This document shows positions 16,812 through 25,914 of a stretch of 64,000 nt of DNA, one piece after another (position 1 is the stretch's first letter; the number at the start of each line of letters is the position of its first letter). This DNA is from Olavius sp. associated proteobacterium Delta 1 (GTDB taxonomy: Bacteria; Desulfobacterota; Desulfobacteria; Desulfobacterales; JAFDCJ01): assembly GCA_902749685.1 (NCBI GenBank), contig CACVKW010001130.1:62001-126000 (forward strand). The letters are read 5' to 3'. Below the pieces are notes generated by a model. That model made no database searches. It was given only the letters and a program-made list of their open reading frames with translations, and was not told where the DNA came from. Position numbers and translations under genes: made by a program.

Positions 16812-17265
16812 TCTGTTGCCTTTGCTGGGATTGTGGGTTTTTTTAAAGCGACCTAGAGATTCTTTATTCTAACATTGAAAAACTGGTCCTTCCTCCGGGC
16901 TATAAGCTGGGCCAGTCGAAGATCCCGCCGTCGGGGGCCAGAGATGATTGGCTCTGCCGTGAACAAACGTAATGGTGTCGGTGTTATAGCATACCCCTCC
17001 GGGTTGGACCAAAGCCGGGCCAACTGGGCTCGGATCTTTACTCCTAAAGTTATATATGGCTGTCTATGATACATCTCCGGTTGGCTTCCGTACCCGGACT
17101 GATCGGGGTCTGTCGATCGATGATGTGGCAGAGTCTGAGGTTCGCAGCAAGAAAGCCGCACAAAGAGGGAATCGATTTCTCACGCGGTTCATTGAACGAC
17201 AAGTTAAATCCAAAGTAAACCTCGAAAAGAGAGTTGTCAATTATCTGATTTTAGAGGATTTGCAC
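16812..17265. other. gene-free spacer holding repeat fragments
   Basis: No real gene is seen. The stretch contains one copy of a 50-bp repeat (16993-17042). At its right end, 24 bases (17242-17265) are identical to codons near the 3' end of the RND gene (6608-6631). The sequence reads as a patchwork of fragments. Confidence 0.5.
16993..17042 (+). repeat. 50-bp dispersed repeat, copy 1
   Basis: About 41 of 50 positions match 39590-39638, including the blocks CAAAGCCGGGC and CGGATCTTTACT. Both copies are in spacers of the same type. The nature of the repeat is unknown. Confidence 0.5.
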
Positions 17266-17760
17266 GCAGGTCAATGATCATTGCGCGTGAATCGCCCATA
17301 GCTTCAATTGCCGCGATAAACTTGGTGTCCACCGGTTCAGCAAAATGATTGAACCGGATGTAACCGATATTTTCTGCTAATCGTTTGGACTCAAATTCAA
17401 TAAAAGCAGGTGGCATGGTCGGTGATAAAGTTATGGCTCGACCGCGGGATTCGCGCCTTATGATCCTTTCCTGAATATTTTCAGATCCGCCCGCGCCGCA
17501 ACAAGCAGGTGCGATAGATTCAGTTCGAAGAGCATCCGGTTGGTCAGCATGTAAAAATCTGCATCATCGTTTATGGCGGCTATTCCGGGTCTGTAGCGGT
17601 CATAAACTGCGTTCCAATCCACACCGCCGAAGGTGGGATCATAATGCTTCTCATTAACTGTTTGCCAGACAGTTTCGAAGCTTTGTAGATTGCGGTAATT
17701 TGCACTGCGCGAAACCCAGGTCAGGAGTATCAGAAATAGTATGAAAAATTGTTTAATCAT
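17266..17760 (-). pseudogene. S41 (C-terminal processing/tricorn-type) peptidase remnant
   Basis: From the ATG at 17760 (AGGA upstream) the frame gives a signal peptide and the S41 N-terminal bundle (FETVWQTVNEKHYDPTFGG, LFELNLSHLLVA), then stops at 17458. In another frame beyond that, 17266-17457 encodes GRAITLSPTMPPAFIEFES, NIGYIRFNHFAEP and MIIDLRA, the strand region before the catalytic serine. So the gene has an internal deletion with a frame change (the PDZ is gone) and is cut off before the active site. It closes the minus-strand envelope gene run. Confidence 0.85.
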
Positions 17761-17932
17761 TTTAATTTTCCTGTTTTGCTGAACACGGCCTGCTGTCATG
17801 ATCCATACCCCACGATTCCCCCATTTTTAAATGCGGTGCGAAGTGAACCGCCCGGAAAAAGTAGGCGGAGATCGGCATCAGACAAACGTCAATATCACCG
17901 TATTTATCATGAATATCCCTTTTTTTACCTTT

Positions 17933-19378
17933 CTAATCGATTTTGTCTAAAAGCATGCTCCTTAATTCAAAATGAGCAATCAATTGCCTGACATTCCCAT
18001 TTTCATCGGTAAATACATCCACCTGGAAATCTCCGAATTTTTTGGAGGATCCATGAAAGCGATGTTCATTTTCCGGCAACAGTTCAACCTTCTCCCAGAA
18101 ACCGGTTTTAGCATACAGTGTATCTCCTTCCCTGAATACTGGCAGGACAGCATCAATATCCTTGATTTTGTATTTTCCCGTCAGCTTGTCCAGAAGCTTT
18201 GAATCCAATTTCACTATTTCAGGTGGTGCTGCAGGCGGGATGATGGCCGGCAAAATGTATTTAGTCAGCATTTTTTCCGGCCCGTTATGTCCTGTCGGAT
18301 TGAACACTTTGCTGGTAAACACCGCCACCAGGTCTAACTGCGGAATGATAAAAATTTTCTGTCCGCCATGACCGGACGCATAGAGGACCTCAATTGTTTG
18401 ACTGTTAATAAAGGCTTTACCTCTCCACCACTGGTAGCCGTATCCCACCCCTATGCCATTTGTGTGGGTTTGGGTTGACTCTGCGACCCATTCTCTGGAA
18501 ACAATCTGTTTTCCGCGCCAACTGCCTTTTTTCAACATCATGTAGCCGATTTTGGCCATATCGCGAGGCCTTAAATGAAGGCCGCCGTCCGTTTGAACCG
18601 TACCATCCGGAAATTGATCCCAGGAATAATCTGAGATTTCTAGCGCAGAAAAAAGATACTTTCCGGAAAATTCATCAATGTACATCCCGGATTCACGCCT
18701 GACGATTTCTCCCAGCAGAATTGTCAGTCCACTGTTGTAATAAAATTTTTGACCCGGTATTTGGGAAAGGTTTCGATTAAGGACAAATTGTATTGGATCG
18801 TCGCTTGCATACATTTGGTAGGTCGTGTGCCCGGGATGTGACCGTCGGTGAGACAACGCGTCCCAATTCAAACCGGCGGTCATGGTCAGCATATGCTTTA
18901 AGCGAATCGGATATTTTTGCTTAACCCACTTTGATCTCTTATAATCCGGGAAAAATTCATAAGCAAGCGTGTCAACATCCGGAACATAGCCTTTATTTAT
19001 TGCGAGCCCGATGATTAGTGATGTGACACTTTTGCTGACCGATGCCAGGAAGTGATTTGTATCCCGGCTGTATCCAAAAAAGTATTCTTCAAAGATGAGC
19101 TTCCCATTTTTAATCAGTAAAATGCTGTGAACATATCTCGAGTTTCCAGCTAAAATTTCATGCATCATCTCATGAAGTTTTACCTGTTCAACGCTCTCAT
19201 CCCTCAACGAAGAAGTCTCCCAACCATCATCGGTGGTCTCAGGTTCCTGGTAAACATATTCACGTTGCGGTAAACCATGACGATTGACTCTTGGTACCTG
19301 GACACAGGCTGTGAAGAAAAATAATATAATGAAAAGATAGACCAAACGTTTTAGGTTTTCATTGATGGCTTTAATCAT
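17933..19378 (-). CDS. beta-lactamase-fold serine hydrolase lipoprotein (class C / EstB-like)
   Basis: A strong AGGAGGT precedes the ATG. The signal ends at the lipobox FFTAC. A conserved pre-domain follows (PQREYVYQEPETTDDGWETSS), which is shared with its paralogues at 19.5 and 27 kb. The serine hydrolase fold has SVSKS (SxxK nucleophile motif), YNSG (YxN) and HGGQ (replacing KTG). The C-terminal region resembles the DUF3471-like tail seen in such proteins. At 481 residues it is complete. It is probably a periplasmic or surface esterase, peptidase or amidase rather than a drug-resistance enzyme. Confidence 0.9.
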   Translation of the reverse strand: MIKAINENLKRLVYLFIILFFFTACVQVPRVNRHGLPQREYVYQEPETTDDGWETSSLRDESVEQVKLHEMMHEILAGNSRYVHSILLIKNGKLIFEEYFFGYSRDTNHFLASVSKSVTSLIIGLAINKGYVPDVDTLAYEFFPDYKRSKWVKQKYPIRLKHMLTMTAGLNWDALSHRRSHPGHTTYQMYASDDPIQFVLNRNLSQIPGQKFYYNSGLTILLGEIVRRESGMYIDEFSGKYLFSALEISDYSWDQFPDGTVQTDGGLHLRPRDMAKIGYMMLKKGSWRGKQIVSREWVAESTQTHTNGIGVGYGYQWWRGKAFINSQTIEVLYASGHGGQKIFIIPQLDLVAVFTSKVFNPTGHNGPEKMLTKYILPAIIPPAAPPEIVKLDSKLLDKLTGKYKIKDIDAVLPVFREGDTLYAKTGFWEKVELLPENEHRFHGSSKKFGDFQVDVFTDENGNVRQLIAHFELRSMLLDKID

Positions 19379-19466
19379 GTTTACCTCCTATTCATTTGCA
19401 CCTGCAATAAATTCAGGCCCAATCGCTATTCCGGATAATACGGAACCGATTAATATAGAACTGAAA

Positions 19467-21593
19467 TCATTTATTCTTATCAAAGGGGATGCTCATGAGT
19501 GCAAATTGTGGAGCAAAATCTAAAAGAAAATTGGTGATCTCTCCCTTTTTGTTTTTGGCGAACTTTAATTTGAAACCTCCTATGTCTTTAGATGTTCCGA
19601 AAAATTGATTTTCAGTTTCGGGATACAGCTCGACGATATCTTCATCATTGCTATGGCCATATAGTTTCTTATCTTTTAGAATGATATTCACTGTTTCGGT
19701 GTTTCCATTATGTTTAAATGTATATGTTCCAACATACGTTTCCAAAATCTTCAAATCCACTTTGGCTACCTTGCGTGGCGCCCCAGGCGATATCACAGCC
19801 GGTATGATATATCGGTTCAGCATATTAAAGGCGCGTTCCGAATACCCAGGGTTTTCCCAATGCTTAGCAGTAAAAACAACCACCAAATCCAGCTCCGGCA
19901 TTACAAATATAAACTGTCCGCCATGGCCCCAGGCCCAAAAGGCATCAATAATTTGATTATTTGCGATCGTTTTGCCGCGCCACCACTGATAGCCGTATTG
20001 ATACCTTCCTGCTTTAATGTGCCCCCGGGTCGATTCATTGACCCAATTACGTGATACAATTTGCTTGCTTTTATAACTGCCCCCTTTTAGCATCATATAG
20101 CCGATTTTTGCCATATCCCGGGGCTTGAGCCGCATTTCACCCCAACCGATGGTGATCCCTTGAGGATTGGCCGGCCATCTAAAATCCGTAATTTCGAGGT
20201 GGCTAAAAAGATGTTCCTCTGCAAATTCGAGGGTTTTTATGCCAGTGGCTTTTTGAATAATAGCGGAAAGGAGAAATGACGCACCGTTGCAATACTCAAA
20301 CCGGGTGCCCGGTGCTTCGGCCATGGGCAGGTCAAGCATAAATTGTATCCAATCCTCGCTCTGTCTCATTTCAAGAATCCCTCGCCAACCGTAGCGAAAA
20401 GAATCCCGGCATTGCAGGCCTGGTGCCATCATCAATAAATGTTCGATGGTGATTGCTCGCTTGTCGGCATTGAGTTTGGCAGGGCTTATTTCAGGGAAAA
20501 AATCAAGAACGGGTTGGTCGACGTTTTTAATGATTCCTTCATCAACAGCAATCCCCATAAGAATTGAGATAACGCTTTTGGTATCTGACTGAATGCGGTG
20601 CAAATGATTACGGTAGGTTCCATAATAGTATTCTTCAAGTACCAGCTTGCCATTTTTAACAAGCAATACGCCGTGTACGTTTTTAACCTGATCCTTTCCA
20701 TCAAAAATTATTTGCATCAGCTCATTGATTCTTTCAGTGGTTACTCCTTCTTCTTTAAGTGAAGATGTCTGCCAGCCATCATCAAGCTCGACGGGAATCC
20801 GATACGTATATTCTCGTTCTCGCAATGTTTGAGCGACTGTAATTTTCTGCCATTGATTATGCGACCGATTATTCAACTCAATCCAATTTTCCCCATCGGC
20901 AACCCGCACTCGCCATAGATATGTTTTGCAAACCTCGAATATATCTGGCGGGAGCCTGACTGACAACATGTCTTTGACATAACTGGTTCTGTAAATGTAT
21001 TTGTCCTTCACATCTTTAATATCGACTCGATAATAAAGGGGTACATCAGCGTCCACCGCTTTCCAGGAGAAATGAGGCGACTTAGTGGTAATCGTTTCCC
21101 CGTCCACTGGAGAAAATGTGCGAATATCTGGAATGGGAAGGCTTTTGATAATCGACAGAGTGTCCGTGGCCGATCCGATCCGTTTGCCGCTCGTGACGGT
21201 AAAAGTATAGATGCCTGTTTCAGGAACGGCGGGTATGCTGATCCAGAAATCTCTGAATTGAGGATAATAGCCAAAATCACCTTTTTTGAGTGATAGATTT
21301 CCGTTTGGTCCGGTAACGGTAATCGTTTCAATATCATCGGGCAACGTACCCACGAATTCATTTCCGATTACAATGTCTATGACCGTTGAAGCTCTATTGT
21401 CGGGCTCGCGAACATGTGTAATTGCTCCATAGACGGGAATATTTTCTTTTTTGATTGTTAGTGCATTAGCATTATTTGTAGTTGACGGCTCTGCATCAGG
21501 AGCCTGAGAAACGGTACATCCCCAAGTCCCTATCCCTATAAACAGCAATACCAAAAAGGACGAAAAAAAATATCTTTGCATCTGTCTTCGCAT
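19467..21593 (-). CDS. beta-lactamase-fold serine hydrolase with N-terminal Ig/FnIII-like module, lipoprotein
   Basis: The 708-residue lipoprotein (lipobox-like GTWGC) starts at 21593 behind GAAGGAGG. Residues about 52-258 form a beta-rich module (LPDDIETITVTGP, YTFTVTSGKR, TFSPVDGETI, YLWRVRVADGENW). The beta-lactamase fold follows from 260, with SDTKS (nucleophile S336, K339), YCNG and WGHGGQ motifs. The same module is found C-terminally on the amidohydrolase at 37.4-39.4 kb. It lies 88 bp upstream of the paralogous serine hydrolase on the same strand. It is likely a surface enzyme whose module binds a glycan or protein; the substrate is unknown. Confidence 0.9.
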   Translation of the reverse strand: MRRQMQRYFFSSFLVLLFIGIGTWGCTVSQAPDAEPSTTNNANALTIKKENIPVYGAITHVREPDNRASTVIDIVIGNEFVGTLPDDIETITVTGPNGNLSLKKGDFGYYPQFRDFWISIPAVPETGIYTFTVTSGKRIGSATDTLSIIKSLPIPDIRTFSPVDGETITTKSPHFSWKAVDADVPLYYRVDIKDVKDKYIYRTSYVKDMLSVRLPPDIFEVCKTYLWRVRVADGENWIELNNRSHNQWQKITVAQTLREREYTYRIPVELDDGWQTSSLKEEGVTTERINELMQIIFDGKDQVKNVHGVLLVKNGKLVLEEYYYGTYRNHLHRIQSDTKSVISILMGIAVDEGIIKNVDQPVLDFFPEISPAKLNADKRAITIEHLLMMAPGLQCRDSFRYGWRGILEMRQSEDWIQFMLDLPMAEAPGTRFEYCNGASFLLSAIIQKATGIKTLEFAEEHLFSHLEITDFRWPANPQGITIGWGEMRLKPRDMAKIGYMMLKGGSYKSKQIVSRNWVNESTRGHIKAGRYQYGYQWWRGKTIANNQIIDAFWAWGHGGQFIFVMPELDLVVVFTAKHWENPGYSERAFNMLNRYIIPAVISPGAPRKVAKVDLKILETYVGTYTFKHNGNTETVNIILKDKKLYGHSNDEDIVELYPETENQFFGTSKDIGGFKLKFAKNKKGEITNFLLDFAPQFALMSIPFDKNK

Positions 21594-21665
21594 TGGATTT
21601 CCTCCTTCACAAATTCTTTGGGGGAAGTTAAATCTAAATCCTCCGTTAAAAATAGCTCTATCAAA

Positions 21666-22556
21666 TTAACCGTAGTAAAGCGTCTCTCCATGATTAAGAT
21701 GCAGTAACCGATCAGCAATCCCGGCTTTTGTCATTTCCGCTTTCAGTTGGATTGGCGGGAAATGGACCGGTTCGGAAGTCAGGCGAAAAGAGCCGCATAG
21801 CGAATTGTTTGCGCCCATTAGCGGATTTCGCATGGTCCAATGCATGCACGGCAGCAGTTTGATTGCCGTCCCATCCTGCTCGAAGGTGTCATACCAGTCC
21901 AATTGTGTGCGGTGATTCATTTTAAGATCATTAAATACGCTATTGTAGCCCAACGGACTGATCACATGGGTTTGCGGAATCAAGGCTGCTAGCGAAGGTA
22001 CGTCCAGATGATCATAATGGCCATGGGTAATCAGGACGTGGTCTGGTGCCGGCATGTCTTTGATATCGAAATCCAGCGGTGTAAAGGCCTTTACTACGGG
22101 CAGGTCAAAAAACACCGGATCAATTAGGATGTACTGATTCCTATCCTTTATCATGATACAGGCATGTTTGATGAACGTAATTGATAACTCCGGGTTGTTT
22201 GCCACAGCGTCCCAGTCGATGGAGACGGGCACCACGCGTTCATCTTTATAATATGGTTTGTATGAGTAATTGTATAAGATTGAATCTGAATTTTTCACAG
22301 ACTGAGACAATGATGGCCGCCATGGGTTACCATGAACGGGTCCCCCAAACAGGTTGAGAAAGCATCCATCACCATGGTGAAGTTTTCGGTGTGCAATTTC
22401 TCTTAGACTGATATTTTCGGCTTCAGTTGCAATTTGTCGGTTTTTTGCAGCGGAACGCCCCCCACAGGCTGAAGCCATTCCGGGCATGGCCGCCATTCCA
22501 CACCACTTAAGCCCATTTTTGAGAAACTGACGGCGGGTGATAGTTCTTTTGATCAT
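21666..22556 (-). CDS. MBL-fold hydrolase (NAPE-PLD/UlaG-like), Tat signal, internal deletion - probably inactive
   Basis: The start is behind CAGGAG. A Tat-type signal (TRRQFLKNG) precedes a metallo-beta-lactamase fold with the first zinc motif THGHYDHLD. The relative at 54.2-55.3 kb shows what is missing: its FAGDTGYSP strand and the following section carrying the last ligands. Here the chain jumps from CMHWTMRNPLMGANNSLCGS directly to FRLTSEPVHFPPIQLKAEM, an in-frame loss of roughly 70-80 residues. The reading frame is open but the metal site is incomplete. I keep it as a CDS because no stop or frameshift is present. Confidence 0.8.
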   Translation of the reverse strand: MIKRTITRRQFLKNGLKWCGMAAMPGMASACGGRSAAKNRQIATEAENISLREIAHRKLHHGDGCFLNLFGGPVHGNPWRPSLSQSVKNSDSILYNYSYKPYYKDERVVPVSIDWDAVANNPELSITFIKHACIMIKDRNQYILIDPVFFDLPVVKAFTPLDFDIKDMPAPDHVLITHGHYDHLDVPSLAALIPQTHVISPLGYNSVFNDLKMNHRTQLDWYDTFEQDGTAIKLLPCMHWTMRNPLMGANNSLCGSFRLTSEPVHFPPIQLKAEMTKAGIADRLLHLNHGETLYYG

Positions 22557-22577
22557 TTACTTATTCTCCTGAAAGAA

Positions 22578-23414
22578 TCAATGAACATGGAGACTCCCAT
22601 CTATACGGCATTTGCGATCGATATAATTGAAAAACCAGACACCACATATCGGAAAGAGCAGCGATGCTGCGAGAAATATAAAAAGTTCAAGGCCATACGG
22701 AACCAGCGGATTGATATTAAGGGTGCGCACCCTGATAATATCCAGGAAATAGGTAATCGGAATCGCCAGTGAAATTGCTAGAAAAAAGCGAGGAAAAACT
22801 TGCGGCGGATTCTGCGTCCCCGTCAAGGTTTGAACCAGAAAACTGGTTGTGTCGATCATGGTATTGGCATCTTTGACCAAAAGAACCAGCGAAGCAAAGG
22901 CAATGCCGAAACCGTACATCAGGAAAATAAAAGGAATGAAATACGGTAGGGTTTGCCATATAGCCGGCGGAACCGCCATCCTGAATACGAGCTTATACAT
23001 GATGATCAGAATAGTCATTTCATAGATGAGACGGATAATTGAGAATAGAGATTCGCCAATAATGTACATTAGTTTTGATATCGGGCAGACCCAGATTGTT
23101 TCCAACATCCCGATATCCATGAGACGCTTTAATGAAAATCCCATGCTCCAGAAAATGGTTGCCGTAAAGTAGCCGACAATCAGGCCGATCATGTAAAAGG
23201 AGAAGAAGTTATCGGTTCCGATCCAGGAGGCCAGGCCGCTTGAAGTTCCTTGCGGTGCGAATGAAATAATCAGAAAATAGGTCGGCAGAAACCAGACTAT
23301 CGGCATCAGAAAAGTGAAGGCGATCTCCATCGGGTAACGCCGATACTCCAGAATATTCTTCCAGATGATTGCGCCCATAAGGCTTAGCTGAATTTTCCAT
23401 CCTGAATTTCTCAT
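22578..23414 (-). CDS. ABC-2 type transporter permease
   Basis: The 278-residue integral membrane protein has about six hydrophobic segments (for example IAFTFLMPIVWFLPTYFLII and SFYMIGLIVGYFTATIFWSM), normal for ABC-2 permeases. The RLMDIGMLETIWVCPISKLMYIIG region is the conserved cytoplasmic/TM2-3 motif of this superfamily. It lies 153 bp downstream of a second permease and the ATPase on the same strand and together they should form a heterodimeric exporter. The substrate is unknown; its neighbours are secreted hydrolases. Confidence 0.88.
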   Translation of the reverse strand: MRNSGWKIQLSLMGAIIWKNILEYRRYPMEIAFTFLMPIVWFLPTYFLIISFAPQGTSSGLASWIGTDNFFSFYMIGLIVGYFTATIFWSMGFSLKRLMDIGMLETIWVCPISKLMYIIGESLFSIIRLIYEMTILIIMYKLVFRMAVPPAIWQTLPYFIPFIFLMYGFGIAFASLVLLVKDANTMIDTTSFLVQTLTGTQNPPQVFPRFFLAISLAIPITYFLDIIRVRTLNINPLVPYGLELFIFLAASLLFPICGVWFFNYIDRKCRIDGSLHVH

Positions 23415-23567
23415 TTTATTCTGCTTTAACCCCCTAAATCCAATCGCCTAGTAGGAAATTTTGAACTATGCTGTGCGGGTAGCCAAGAAATTATCACCGC
23501 CCGAGCTTGCATCCCGCTCCGCGGGGCTTCGCTCGAGCCGCAAAGAGCGCAGAGAAAAAAATTTCAT

Positions 23568-24401
23568 TTAGTACCCAGCCACAAGCCCCTTTGATTTAAC
23601 ATTTCTTTTAGTCAGTCCGAAAACAAAAACACCGCCTAAGAGCATGAGAATGCCGGTGACCGTGATGTAGATAATAGAATCCCGGTAGGCAAACAGAGAT
23701 TGCTTGTGGATGATGATTCCCCGGATCATGTTAACGAAATGAGTCAAGGGGATGTGTTTTCCGAAACTGGATACTGAATCCGGCAACACGGCCAGCGGGA
23801 ACTGCAGACCGCACAGGATGGACAGAACCGCCCGGGTGATGTGCACGGACATTCCCGCCTGCCTGAGTCTGACGGTCAGCGCCGCAAATATAAGCAGAAA
23901 CCCGATCAGAAACGGCATGATGAGTATGATTGAAAAAAGGATACTGAAATAGTTCGCAGAAACTTTAAAGGCGCCGATCAGAGAATAAAAGGATATGCCG
24001 ATTACTAGCGGGAAAAAGTTTAAAACAGTGGAGGCAAGGGTGGCGCCCAAAACAAGGGAAATTTTACTGGCCGGCATGGTCCAGTGGGTGTCAAACGTCC
24101 CCAGTATACGGTCTCGTTGAAGCGAAAGTCCGCCCATCCATAAATTGATATTGACAAACAGCCAGACGAGGTTGCCTAAAATAAGAAAAGAGGCGTAATC
24201 TCCGGTTTGCGCCAGGCGTTCGAAATTGCTCAGACCCTGTCCTGTCGTTCCTGCCAGGCCCTTGCCCATAAAATAAAAAGTAAGCGGAAAGATCACCGGC
24301 CAAACGAGCAATGCAACCACCGCGGATTTGTAGCGCAAAACAATTTTTATATCTCTAAGGGCTACGGATAATACCGGTCTAAACCAGTACCTGGGCTCCA
24401 T
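23568..24401 (-). CDS. ABC-2 type transporter permease
   Basis: The 277-residue membrane protein has about six helices. The start follows AAGGAG and overlaps the 3' end of the ATPase gene by 23 bp, so translation is probably coupled. It carries the ABC-2 pattern GGLSLQRDRILGTFDTHWTM before the third helix. With the neighbouring permease it would form the channel of an exporter energised by the ATPase at 24.4-25.4 kb. Confidence 0.9.
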   Translation of the reverse strand: MEPRYWFRPVLSVALRDIKIVLRYKSAVVALLVWPVIFPLTFYFMGKGLAGTTGQGLSNFERLAQTGDYASFLILGNLVWLFVNINLWMGGLSLQRDRILGTFDTHWTMPASKISLVLGATLASTVLNFFPLVIGISFYSLIGAFKVSANYFSILFSIILIMPFLIGFLLIFAALTVRLRQAGMSVHITRAVLSILCGLQFPLAVLPDSVSSFGKHIPLTHFVNMIRGIIIHKQSLFAYRDSIIYITVTGILMLLGGVFVFGLTKRNVKSKGLVAGY

Positions 24402-25398
24402 TGGCTCTCTCCTTTTCCGATATGGCGCTTCCGGTCATTTCAATGAAGACATCTTCCAAAGACGGCTCATCGAAGGACAGGTTCGTGGCGTTTACCCCGT
24501 ACCCGTTCAAAAAGTCGGTAATTTCTTTTATTGAAAAGTCATTGTGACGGCATTTAATTTGAACGAGGACCTTATCATCTCTTTGTTTGGTATCAATGGA
24601 TTGAGCGTGGAACCTGTCTGTGAAATGATAGCTAAGGCTATTATCCCAGGCATCAACACTTATTCGAATTATTTTCCTGGCAACCAGGGATTGCTTGAGC
24701 TTGTGGGGTGTGTCGAGGCACGCTATTTTTCCATTATTAATGATAGCAACGCTATCAGACAGCTCGTCGGCCTCGTACATGTAGTGGGTTGTCAGCAGGA
24801 TGGTTTTACCCCGGTCGGCAATTTGTTTGATCAGTTTTCTCAGCGCAATCGCAGCTACCGGATCTAGGCCCAGGGTAGGTTCATCCAACAGAATGACTTC
24901 CGGGTCCGGCAGAAGCGCTCTGGACAGCACCACTTTCTGGCGCTCGCCGGTGGACAGCTTCTCCACCAGGATATCCCGCTTATCGTCAAGACCGAAAAAT
25001 TGCAGCAGCCCATCGATTTTTCCTTTTACATACCGGCGCGTAAGCCCATAAAGTGAACCAAAATATAAAAGATTTTCTTTGACGGTCAGTTTCCAGAACA
25101 GCGTTCGCTCTCCGGGAAGAACCGCTGTCATAATTTTGCGAACCTCAAGATCATCTCTGGCAACATCAAAACCTTTTACCAGCGCTTTTCCGGAATCCGG
25201 AATCAGCAGTGTCGCAAGTATTTTGATGGTCGTGGTTTTCCCGGCGCCATTGGGCCCCAGCAGACTAAAGATTTCACCTTGCGCAATCGAAAAGGAGATA
25301 CCGTCCACTGCCGTAACCACCTCTTTTTTTCTGCGAAACAGAGGACCCTTTTTGGTGATGAAGCCCTTTTTCAAATTGTCAACCTGTATTATACCCAT
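24379..25398 (-). CDS. ABC transporter ATPase (ABC-2 exporter, CcmA/NatA-like)
   Basis: The 339-residue ATP-binding subunit has Walker A LLGPNGAGKTTTIK, ABC signature LSTGERQKV, and Walker B VILLDEPTLGLDP, followed by the switch histidine in LLTTHYM. The C-terminal extension of about 100 residues (DVFIEMTG end) is typical of the DrrA/NatA group. It is the first gene of a three-gene exporter with two permeases downstream and overlaps the first by 23 bp. Confidence 0.95.
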   Translation of the reverse strand: MGIIQVDNLKKGFITKKGPLFRRKKEVVTAVDGISFSIAQGEIFSLLGPNGAGKTTTIKILATLLIPDSGKALVKGFDVARDDLEVRKIMTAVLPGERTLFWKLTVKENLLYFGSLYGLTRRYVKGKIDGLLQFFGLDDKRDILVEKLSTGERQKVVLSRALLPDPEVILLDEPTLGLDPVAAIALRKLIKQIADRGKTILLTTHYMYEADELSDSVAIINNGKIACLDTPHKLKQSLVARKIIRISVDAWDNSLSYHFTDRFHAQSIDTKQRDDKVLVQIKCRHNDFSIKEITDFLNGYGVNATNLSFDEPSLEDVFIEMTGSAISEKERANGAQVLV

Positions 25399-25566
25399 CG
25401 TATGCGACCTCTTAGGGAAAATGCCGATATGTAATTTACAAAATCGGGGTTGAATTATTAATTCTTACATTTACAAAATGAAATCGCATAAATTTCAAAT
25501 TTCAAATAAATCTCAAAAATCAAATCTCAAATTTTAGAATGGATTTCTCGGGCACTACACGATCCA

Positions 25567-25776
25567 TTAATCGTAAGACTTCTTCAGCTTCTCCCTTAGT
25601 TCTGCATATTCTTCCTTTGAAATAGCACCCTCATCCTGTGCTTTTTTCAGGTCTATCAGTTGCTGACCAAGGGTGGGTTGATTGTCAACTTTTTTGCCTC
25701 CCGAGCCAACGGCTATGCACGATACCAATGAGATTGCCAGAACCAGAACCAATAAAAAGCTTATGACCTTTTTCAT
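25567..25776 (-). CDS. small SHOCT-domain lipoprotein
   Basis: The 69-residue protein starts behind AAGGAG. It has a lipoprotein signal ending LVSC. The SHOCT motif follows (LIDLKKAQDEGAISKEEYAE), a short C-terminal oligomerisation helix pair found on many unrelated proteins. A 120-nt repeat element fills the spacer directly upstream. The role is unknown. Confidence 0.85.
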   Translation of the reverse strand: MKKVISFLLVLVLAISLVSCIAVGSGGKKVDNQPTLGQQLIDLKKAQDEGAISKEEYAELREKLKKSYD

Positions 25777-25793
25777 TTCTATCTCCTTTTTTT

Positions 25794-25913
25794 AGCATAA
25801 AATAAATAACATAGCGGTTGTCATAAGCCACGGTAACCTTAAATCGTTATAGAACTTATATTCGCCTGTTAGCAATTTGGACCCGTCGGAAGATATTTAT
25901 GACAACCGGTATA
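25794..25913 (-). repeat. 120-nt repeat element with terminal inverted repeats, copy 1
   Basis: Read on the minus strand it begins TATACCGGTTGTCATAAAT two bases after the stop codon of the bactofilin-like gene. It ends with the inverted end TTATGACAACCGCTATG and then TTATTTATTTTA. It is clearly homologous over its full length to 55321-55440, which has the same length and the same position relative to an upstream stop codon. Confidence 0.8.
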
Positions 25914-25914
25914 A

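Noticed and set aside
17056-17277. A 73-codon plus-strand frame ending in LILEDLHAGQ
   Set aside because: The end is the 24-bp copy of RND sequence; the rest has no coding character.
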